Shown here: piece after piece, positions 5,678-11,235 of the stretch
Layout: every line of letters starts with the position of its first letter
How positions within the stretch are numbered: position 1 is the first letter of the stretch
Source: an uncultured Verrucomicrobiota bacterium
GTDB lineage: Bacteria; Verrucomicrobiota; Kiritimatiellia; RFP12; UBA1067
Assembly: GCA_946631345.1 (NCBI GenBank)
Contig: CAMPAA010000093.1
Coordinates: 1 to 11,235 of the forward strand
Direction: 5' to 3'
DNA length: 11,235 nucleotides
The notes under the pieces: model-generated
What the model was told of the DNA's origin: nothing
Database searches by the model: none
What the model saw: only the letters and a program-made list of their open reading frames with translations
Translations under genes and position numbers: made by a program

Positions 5678-7345
5678 ATGAGACGAAAACATCTGATGCT
5701 TCTGGCCGTCGCTTCGGCGTTCGCGCTCTGTTCCGAGGGCGCAAAGAAGCTGATATTCGTAGGCTGGGATACGGGCGACCTCACCCCGGCGGAGATCGTG
5801 CGCAACGCAGATGCGCTGTATGCGGCGGGTGCGGACGGCGTGGGCATATATCCGCGTATGCAGGAGGCGCGGAAAGGCGGGCGCACGAAGCGTGCGTTGG
5901 CTCTCAACGACGACCGCATATTGACCGAGGCTGACCTTGAGTGGATGCTGCCGTCGCTGCGCGAGATGTCGAAGAAGCCCGGGCTTTCCGAGAGCATGTT
6001 CCGCGCAGGCGGCGCGCCGAAGACGCGTATCGACTGGCGGGACGATGCGTTATGGGCGCGCTTTGCAGCGAACCTTGCTGTGATTGCGTCGGTCGCGCGG
6101 AAGGGTGGACTGAAGGGGATCATCTCGGACTTCGAGGACTACTGGAATCAGCATCAGTACAGGTGGAAACAGGGCGAGGATCCGTCCTACGACGAGACAT
6201 ACGCCCTCGCGCGGCGTCGCGGCGCAGAGGTGTTCGGCGCGATGTTCAAGTCGTTCCCGGATATGACATGGCTCACGTACCAGTTCATTTCTCACGAGAC
6301 GTGCTATCGCGACACGCCCGATCCCGTTGGCCTGATGCGCGACAGGGGCGACCTGTATCCGGCGTTCTTCAACGGCATACTCGACGCGATGCCGCCCACG
6401 GTGAAGCTTGTCGATGGCGCGGAGCTTTACCGCCTCAGGACGGCGAACGCGGACTTCCTGCGTCAGGCGCGGCATGAGCTTTCCGGCGTGCTGCCCCTCG
6501 TCGCCCCCGAGAACCGCGCGAAGTACCGCGCGCAGCTTTCCGTGAGCTTCGGACAGTACCCCGACTCCTACGCCTGGCACGAGGAGAAGAGCGGCTGGTA
6601 CTTCGGGCCCGTGAACGGTTCGCGTCTGATGCATTTTGAGCAGAACCTCGCAGGCGCGCTCGAGGCGTGCGACGAATACATCTGGCTCTGGGGCGAGCAT
6701 CGCACGTTCGTCAACTGGAAGGGGCTTGACCACCGGCATTGGTGGGACGAGTGGTGGGGCGGCGAAGCGTCGCTCGATGATGCCCTGCCCGGCTACGCGG
6801 ATGTGCTGTGGGGACTGAAGGATCCCGTCGGATACGTGAAGCGCCGCTTTGCCGCCGGCACGCCGGAGGATGTGCTTGGCAAGGCGAAGGTGTGGGAATG
6901 GCAGAGCGCGAACACGAACACCCTCAAAGGCACGTTCACGAAGGAGATGGTTGCCGGGCGCGGCGAATGCCGCGTGCTGACTGGCGTGGGCAACGGTAGC
7001 GTGAACTTCACGCTGCGCGGATTGAAGTTCGGCGAGTGGTATGGCGTGAAGGTCGCGATGAAAGGAGCGGGCGGTAGCGTGGGCGTTGGCTGGCAGAAGA
7101 ATGGAAGCTGGCGCTACGACAAGGGCGGTGTGCAGGCCGTGTGGGACAGGCCCGATGCAGACGGATGGCGCACGGGCTGGATATTCGCGCGCGTGCCGGA
7201 GGACGTGAATGGGCTTAACCTCGGCCTTAACGCGAAGCAGAAGGCCGGCGAGCGGCTCATGTTCTCCGGCTTGCGGCTCGTGAAGCTGCGCGACGTTCCG
7301 GACGGCGCGCAGGAGCTGCGCCAGGTTCCAAGGAAGAAACAGTAG
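5678..7345 (+). CDS. Exported SDFEDYW-family protein with C-terminal CBM-like domain
   Basis: I do not recognise a named family. The 555-residue product starts with a signal peptide (MRRKHLMLLAVASAFAL..) and the mature part probably begins near AKKLIF. Residues 25-390 look like a TIM barrel built on LIFVGWDTGDLTPAEI, an acidic-aromatic SDFEDYW block (Ser150-Trp156) and WLWGEH (Trp336-His341). These are the kind of acidic and aromatic residues that line a sugar-binding cleft. Residues about 400-540 resemble a jelly-roll carbohydrate-binding module, with RGLKFGEWYGVKVAM and MFSGLRLVKL strands. ATG 5678 is chosen over ATG 5675 because the downstream paralogue at 10285 begins the same way (ATGAGAC) at the same distance from its ribosome-binding site. 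The paralogue shares 24 consecutive identical residues (269-292 here). A role in glycan degradation is inferred; an enzymatic activity is not shown. Confidence 0.7.
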   Translation: MRRKHLMLLAVASAFALCSEGAKKLIFVGWDTGDLTPAEIVRNADALYAAGADGVGIYPRMQEARKGGRTKRALALNDDRILTEADLEWMLPSLREMSKKPGLSESMFRAGGAPKTRIDWRDDALWARFAANLAVIASVARKGGLKGIISDFEDYWNQHQYRWKQGEDPSYDETYALARRRGAEVFGAMFKSFPDMTWLTYQFISHETCYRDTPDPVGLMRDRGDLYPAFFNGILDAMPPTVKLVDGAELYRLRTANADFLRQARHELSGVLPLVAPENRAKYRAQLSVSFGQYPDSYAWHEEKSGWYFGPVNGSRLMHFEQNLAGALEACDEYIWLWGEHRTFVNWKGLDHRHWWDEWWGGEASLDDALPGYADVLWGLKDPVGYVKRRFAAGTPEDVLGKAKVWEWQSANTNTLKGTFTKEMVAGRGECRVLTGVGNGSVNFTLRGLKFGEWYGVKVAMKGAGGSVGVGWQKNGSWRYDKGGVQAVWDRPDADGWRTGWIFARVPEDVNGLNLGLNAKQKAGERLMFSGLRLVKLRDVPDGAQELRQVPRKKQ

Positions 7346-7357
7346 CCTGAAGCGAAA

Positions 7358-7395
7358 TGACGGCATTTGCGCAGTGACGGCGTTTGGTGTATAAT
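7358..7395 (+). promoter_or_regulatory. Promoter and tandem operator-like repeats of the toxin-antitoxin operon
   Basis: A perfect TATAAT (7390-7395) lies 17 bases after a weak -35, TTGCGC (7367-7372). Two near-identical 12-mers in direct orientation, TGACGGCATTTG (7358-7369) and TGACGGCGTTTG (7375-7386), begin 17 bases apart. They cover the -35 region and the spacer. A third partial copy, TGACGG, lies at 7428-7433 in the gene start. Their position is what one expects of an operator for antitoxin-mediated autorepression, but no DNA-binding domain is evident in the small antitoxin. The promoter is likely; the operator role is inferred. Confidence 0.6.
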
Positions 7396-7423
7396 TTGCG
7401 GCAAAAGGGAACGGCAGGTTGCG

Positions 7424-7597
7424 ATGATGACGGAACTGGACAAGAAACTGGCCAAGGCTGCGCGCGAGTGCAGCGCAGATGCCGTGCGCCGCACGTTCGA
7501 GGCGGGGCTTCCGATTACCATACTTGTCGGCAACCGCATCGTCCGCCGATGGGCGGATGGGCGCGAAGAGTTGGTGAAGGAGCTTCCCCCGCGATGA
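7424..7597 (+). CDS. Small protein upstream of zeta-toxin-like kinase, putative antitoxin
   Basis: This 57-residue acidic/basic mixed protein has an N-terminal helix (TELDKKLAKAARECSADAVRRTFEAGLP). A short beta hairpin follows (ITILVGNRIVRRWADGREELVKELPP). Small proteins with this shape, ending in a G-x-I-V-R-x-x-DG pattern and a proline-rich tail, are found immediately upstream of zeta-toxin-family kinases and are taken as their antitoxins. It does not resemble the helical epsilon antitoxin of streptococcal plasmids. AGG at 7416-7418 is 5 nt before ATG 7424; ATG 7427 directly after it is equally possible. Its stop overlaps the kinase start by 4 nt, so the two are translationally coupled, which is typical of toxin-antitoxin pairs. 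The antitoxin role rests mainly on position and general resemblance. Confidence 0.65.
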   Translation: MMTELDKKLAKAARECSADAVRRTFEAGLPITILVGNRIVRRWADGREELVKELPPR

Positions 7598-8343
7598 TGA
7601 AGCGCTTCAGGATGATTGCTGGGCCTAATGGCTCAGGAAAGTCCACGCTCACGGCGTGGCTCATGCGTGACTATGCCGTAAACTTCTACACAATGCTCAA
7701 TGCCGATGATGTGTTTGCACAGGTGAAACGCACAGGAGCGTTCTTTGCGCCGTTCCCGATAGACGGCGAAAACCTTGCCGCATACGCAGAGGGAACGGAA
7801 TATGGCGATGCGGAGAAAGCCCGATTCCGTTCAGGGGAGATATCTGTGGATGAGGACTGTGTGCGGTTCAATTCCAAAGCGGCGGTCAATTCCTACACGG
7901 TGGCCCTGATAGTGAACTTTCTGCAGGATGAATGCATCAACCGTGGCGTAAGCTTTTCACAGGAAACGGTGTTCTCGCACCCGTCCAAGATCGCCGCACT
8001 CGCGAAGGCGAAATCGGCAGGATACCGGACATATCTTTACTACATAGCTACGGACGATCCAGAAATCAACGCAGACCGTGTTGCGAGACGCTATGCGCAA
8101 GGCGGGCACGATGTACCGCCGGAGAAGGTGCGAGAGCGCTATTCGCGCTCACTCGCGAACGTAAGCCTGGCCATGCCGCACCTTTCGCGTGCGTTTTTCT
8201 TCGACAACTCTGGCGCGGAGATGCGCTATATTGCGAGCTATTCGGATGACGGCGGATTTGCGATCCACCTGCCGAAGGGCGAATTGCCGAAATGGTTTGA
8301 TGACATTGCCGTAAGCAACAATCCGAAAGGAGTGCAACCGTGA
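7594..8343 (+). CDS. Zeta-toxin-family P-loop kinase
   Basis: Zeta toxins are P-loop kinases; the best-known ones phosphorylate UDP-N-acetylglucosamine and so poison cell-wall synthesis when not held by an antitoxin. The 249-residue product begins directly with the Walker A motif GPNGSGKST (residues 10-18, Lys16). Asp38-Asp39 in NADDVF fit the family's catalytic-base position and Glu124 in SQETVFS its substrate-binding acid. An arginine-rich segment, DRVARRYAQGGHDVP to RERYSRS (about 161-183), fits the lid that contacts the nucleotide phosphates. All appear intact, so the kinase looks active. The start ATG 7594 overlaps the upstream stop (ATGA), with ATG 7597 as alternative. The stop overlaps the next gene's GTG. 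Base composition is about 50% GC in places, below the flanks. A chromosomal AAA-type kinase with another target is the alternative reading. Confidence 0.82.
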   Translation: MMKRFRMIAGPNGSGKSTLTAWLMRDYAVNFYTMLNADDVFAQVKRTGAFFAPFPIDGENLAAYAEGTEYGDAEKARFRSGEISVDEDCVRFNSKAAVNSYTVALIVNFLQDECINRGVSFSQETVFSHPSKIAALAKAKSAGYRTYLYYIATDDPEINADRVARRYAQGGHDVPPEKVRERYSRSLANVSLAMPHLSRAFFFDNSGAEMRYIASYSDDGGFAIHLPKGELPKWFDDIAVSNNPKGVQP

Positions 8344-10271
8344 AAGAAAAAAGAAATAAAGACAGGACTCTCTTGTCTGCTGTGATGGCAGCCGGTCTCG
8401 CGCTTGGCGCGCAGGCGGCGTACGAGGCGACGATCGAAGCCCCGAACGGCGTGGGCAACGTGGCCGCTCTCACGAACGCGCTGACGTATGTGAATACCGT
8501 TCTGACTGACCCAAACGCTGACAGATCCAAGATGCGAATTTGGCTTCAGCCTGGTGTATATGACCTGAGCGGAATCTACATGAAAACCGCCAGCCACCTC
8601 TACATTGCAGCATGTCAGCACGGAATGATTGCCGGATTGGGGGATGGGCCGGAAGATACAGTCCTGCTTGGCGGCGGCGAAGCGGAAGCGCACCGCGTTC
8701 TTGCCCTTGATGGCGGCGGCAACTACGGGTGGATGAACGTATCCAACCTGACGGTGACAGGTGGTTACTGGACCGGTAACGGTGGCGGCATTTCCGCAAA
8801 TGGCACAACGCTATACAGCAACCTTATCGTAACAAACAACTATGCCGGTTCCAGTGGTGGCGGGTGCTATTTGGGACGTGCAGTCGGCTGCTATTTTGCC
8901 AACAATACAGCAGGTTATGGCGGTGGGTTGTATACAAGTGGCGGTGGCGGTCAGGAAATTCATTACATTCAGGGTGCATGGAACTGCACGTTTGCCACGA
9001 ACTCAGCCACTGAGTCTGGAGGCGGCCTTTATTTGATTGGAAAATGCTTCGATTGCACGTTTCTGGGGAATAAAGCGGGCAATGGCGGCGGAATATGCGT
9101 TGGTCAAAAGAACTATTCATGGTCGGGATTTTCGGACACCACGGAAATCGAGTGCGGAACGTTTGTCGACAATGCATCGTCCAAGTGGGGCCATGGTGCC
9201 GTGCTGTACTACAGAACAGAAGGGGCGTTCATCTCTGTTTCCGACTGCACGTTTTCGGCAAACCATCATGATTTCGGAGGCAACGGGATAGTCTATGGCA
9301 TGGAGCTTTCAGACTGCGTATTTACGAACAACTTTGCGAAGGAACATCTTGTCCACACGTGCAACCTGTCCGGATGCCTGATCGCCAGCAACAGTACGAG
9401 TGCGGCCAATCAGAATGCGTATGGCCTGATTCGCAACTCCCATCTCTCAAGCTGCACCATATCAAACAACGTTCCTGCGGAATATCTGGCCAGAGCCTCC
9501 ACTTTCGAAGGTTGCACCCTGACGCTCAACAGGACAACAGGATCAGCCAACGGTGGACTCCTTCACATATGCGAGATCACAAACAGCACCATTCAATGCC
9601 ATATAGCGTCCCGAAGCACAACCTATGACTGCAATCTCTACGGTTGCCTCTTTTTGAACAACACCAACACATATGCCTCCACAGCCATAGATGCCAGCAG
9701 CACCGATGCCGGACATACTAACGTCAACTGCCTCTTTAAGGGAAATGTGTCAACATCCTACGGTCAGATATCCAGCAAGAAGTTCATAGCGAACTGCACC
9801 TACATTGGCAATGCCAGCCAGAATGGCGGCAACTACGGTGGCATATGCACTCGATGCTCTATGTGGAATACAGTGCTTGAGGGAAATACGTTTGGCACTG
9901 GAAATGGCGTGTGGAAACAGGACATTCGCGCACATAACGCGAACGGCAATCTGCCGCTTGTGATGACGAACTGCGTGTTCGGAACGTGCGATTCGGACAC
10001 CACGCTGGACGCCGACGGCTTCGTGACGAACGACGGCGTCGCGAACACGCGCAAGATTGCCGACATGAAGTTCGAGGATGCGGCGAACGGGAACTACACG
10101 CCGAGGTGGAAGTCGGCGGCGTGCAACGCGGGATGCCGCGAGCCTTGGCTGCTCGCGCTCGTGGGCGAGAGTGATCTCGCCGGCAATGCGCGCGTGTTCG
10201 GCGACGGGATCGACATCGGCGCATACGAATGCCAGAAGAACCCTCCGGGCTTCGCGTTCTCGATACGCTGA
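8340..10271 (+). CDS. Exported right-handed beta-helix protein with Cys/Asn rungs
   Basis: The 643-residue product begins at a GTG (8340) that overlaps the kinase stop as GTGA; GAAAGGAG lies 7 nt upstream and fixes the start. The signal peptide runs to about AQA, near residue 27. Residues about 60-580 form a parallel beta-helix of Pmp/polymorphic-repeat type, with GGG turns (GGGISA, GGGLYTSG, GGGLYL, GGGICVG). About 13 rungs follow an xC-x-[FIY]-xxN pattern, such as NCTFATN, DCTFLGN, DCTFSAN, DCVFTNN and NCLFKGN. The end, DLAGNARVFGDGIDIGAYEC, is the usual C-terminal cap motif of such helices. There is no autotransporter barrel, PEP-CTERM or LPXTG anchor, so release or another anchoring route is likely. 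Adhesion or glycan binding are possible roles; none is shown. The middle is nearer 50% GC while the last 300 bases return to about 65%. Confidence 0.82.
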   Translation: MKEKRNKDRTLLSAVMAAGLALGAQAAYEATIEAPNGVGNVAALTNALTYVNTVLTDPNADRSKMRIWLQPGVYDLSGIYMKTASHLYIAACQHGMIAGLGDGPEDTVLLGGGEAEAHRVLALDGGGNYGWMNVSNLTVTGGYWTGNGGGISANGTTLYSNLIVTNNYAGSSGGGCYLGRAVGCYFANNTAGYGGGLYTSGGGGQEIHYIQGAWNCTFATNSATESGGGLYLIGKCFDCTFLGNKAGNGGGICVGQKNYSWSGFSDTTEIECGTFVDNASSKWGHGAVLYYRTEGAFISVSDCTFSANHHDFGGNGIVYGMELSDCVFTNNFAKEHLVHTCNLSGCLIASNSTSAANQNAYGLIRNSHLSSCTISNNVPAEYLARASTFEGCTLTLNRTTGSANGGLLHICEITNSTIQCHIASRSTTYDCNLYGCLFLNNTNTYASTAIDASSTDAGHTNVNCLFKGNVSTSYGQISSKKFIANCTYIGNASQNGGNYGGICTRCSMWNTVLEGNTFGTGNGVWKQDIRAHNANGNLPLVMTNCVFGTCDSDTTLDADGFVTNDGVANTRKIADMKFEDAANGNYTPRWKSAACNAGCREPWLLALVGESDLAGNARVFGDGIDIGAYECQKNPPGFAFSIR

Positions 10272-10284
10272 ACGAAAGGGGAGC

Positions 10285-11235
10285 ATGAGACAGTTCGTCG
10301 CATTTGCCGCCGCCGTTTGCGCGCTGAGCGCCTTCGCCGCCAAGAAGTACATATTCTCGAGCTGGGAGCTCGGGGACGTCACGCCGCAGGAGATACTCGC
10401 GCACGCCGACGAGTTCGACCGCACCGGCTGCGACGGCCTTTCGCTCGGAGTGCGCACTCTCCTGCCCGGCTCGGACGCCCAGCACCACCGTCACGTGATG
10501 GAGGAGCCGCGCTGGACAGACGCCGAACTTGACGCGCTCGCGCCGGTGTTCACGGAGCTGACGAAGCACCCGTCGATGAAGCACTCGTTCTTCGGCGTGA
10601 ACACCGCTCCGCGCAAGGCTCGGCTTGCATGGACGGACGACTCTGCGTGGGCGCTCTACGCGGGCAACATGGCGGCGCTCGCGCGGCTCTCGAAGAAGGT
10701 CGGGTTCAAGGGTCTGCTAACGGACTTCGAGGACTACTGGAAGAAGCGGCAGTTCAGGTGGCAGGAGGGGGATCCGGAGTGGCCGGTGGCGAAGGCGCTT
10801 GCGCGGCGTCGCGGCGCGGAGGTGTTCGGCGGCGTGTTCCGGGCCTATCCGGAGGCCGTAATCCTCTCGTTCCAGCTGCTCACCACCGACACGGAGTACG
10901 CAAGGGGCGATGATCCCGTCTCGCTCATGGAGGAGAAGCGCGACCTCTGGCCGAGCTTCGTCAACGGCATCCTTGACGTACTGCCGCCGCAGGCCAGGCT
11001 CGTGGACGGCAACGAAAGCTTCGGCTACCTTGCGCGCGCGTCGAAGAACCAGTTCTACCGCAGCGTGCGCGACCAGATATCAGGCGTGCTGCCGCTCGTC
11101 GCGCCGGAGAACAGGGCGAAGTACCGCGCACAGCTCTCCGTTAGCTTCGGACTGTACGTGGATTCCTACGCCTGCGCGACGAATTCGCCGTGGTATCTTG
11201 AACCGGTGCGCGGCAAGCGCATCACGCACTTCGAG
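10285..11235 (+). CDS. Second SDFEDYW-family exported protein, 3' end outside window
   Basis: The reading frame stays open for 317 codons to the window edge, so the gene is incomplete here. The signal peptide (MRQFVAFAAAVCALSAFA) is followed by AKKYIFSSWELGDVTPQEI, which parallels the mature start of the protein encoded at 5678-7345. The acidic-aromatic block is TDFEDYW (Thr146-Trp152). Further shared segments are ALARRRGAEVFGG, VNGILD..LPP and a 24-residue stretch identical in both proteins (266-289 here). Overall identity is about half by eye, so this is an old duplication with strongly conserved patches. AAAGGGGAG lies just before the ATG, and only 13 bases separate it from the beta-helix gene, so it can be read through from that operon. 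The function is as uncertain as for its paralogue. Confidence 0.75.
   Translation, partial: MRQFVAFAAAVCALSAFAAKKYIFSSWELGDVTPQEILAHADEFDRTGCDGLSLGVRTLLPGSDAQHHRHVMEEPRWTDAELDALAPVFTELTKHPSMKHSFFGVNTAPRKARLAWTDDSAWALYAGNMAALARLSKKVGFKGLLTDFEDYWKKRQFRWQEGDPEWPVAKALARRRGAEVFGGVFRAYPEAVILSFQLLTTDTEYARGDDPVSLMEEKRDLWPSFVNGILDVLPPQARLVDGNESFGYLARASKNQFYRSVRDQISGVLPLVAPENRAKYRAQLSVSFGLYVDSYACATNSPWYLEPVRGKRITHFE

Noticed and set aside
6050..7366. A 438-codon open frame on the - strand
   Set aside because: It is antisense to the 5678-7345 gene, has no signal or domain I recognise, and long antisense frames are expected from GC-rich codon usage.
8790..9100. GGTGGCGG-rich DNA as a tandem repeat or CRISPR-like array
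   Set aside because: The copies have irregular spacing and encode the Gly-rich turns of the beta-helix, so they are protein repeats and not a separate DNA element.

Overview
The window is a GC-rich (roughly 60-65%), densely coding stretch of bacterial chromosome with every supported gene on the + strand. The content points to an obligate or facultative anaerobe: an NrdG radical-SAM activase, a LarC nickel-pincer protein and a cysteine-rich flavoprotein. It also holds several secreted proteins that look like carbohydrate-active enzymes or surface beta-helices. Large families of such secreted proteins are typical of gut Kiritimatiellota, Lentisphaerota and Verrucomicrobiota. I favour a Kiritimatiellota-like host, but this is inference from gene style and not from any marker gene.

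Region 1 (about 50-1884) is a tightly coupled operon of tag (3-methyladenine DNA glycosylase I), nrdG (anaerobic ribonucleotide reductase activase) and a fused DUF4186-YkgJ protein. The genes overlap by 4 nt and 1 nt. The operon is read from an extended -10 promoter that lies almost on the tag start codon. Region 2 (about 1911-3476) has its own promoter and a structured leader. It carries larC, reduced to its N-terminal half with a 12-histidine patch, followed by an FMN-reductase-like protein with a Cys cluster.

Region 3 (3587-7345) holds two exported proteins: a 675-residue TIM-barrel-like putative glycosidase, and a 555-residue protein with an SDFEDYW signature and a possible C-terminal carbohydrate-binding module. 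Region 4 (about 7358-10271) is a three-gene operon: a 57-residue putative antitoxin, a zeta-toxin-like P-loop kinase and a 643-residue exported beta-helix protein. The genes are joined by ATGA and GTGA stop/start overlaps. Much of this operon is visibly lower in GC than its surroundings, and it sits between two paralogous genes. Region 5 (10285 to the window end) is the second paralogue of the 555-residue protein, cut by the window edge.

The most interesting points are these. (1) A toxin-antitoxin pair is translationally coupled to a surface protein, in an apparent low-GC island between duplicated genes. (2) Four or five promoter-like sites share an extended -10 followed by a C/G-rich CRCSGC-like block near the expected transcription start. 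(3) Tandem 12-bp repeats sit on the toxin-antitoxin promoter. (4) DUF4186 and YkgJ are fused. (5) LarC stands alone as its N-terminal half. (6) The beta-helix carries a ladder of about 13 Cys-centred rungs. I saw no tRNA, rRNA, CRISPR array, insertion sequence or origin. No gap between genes exceeds about 110 bases.
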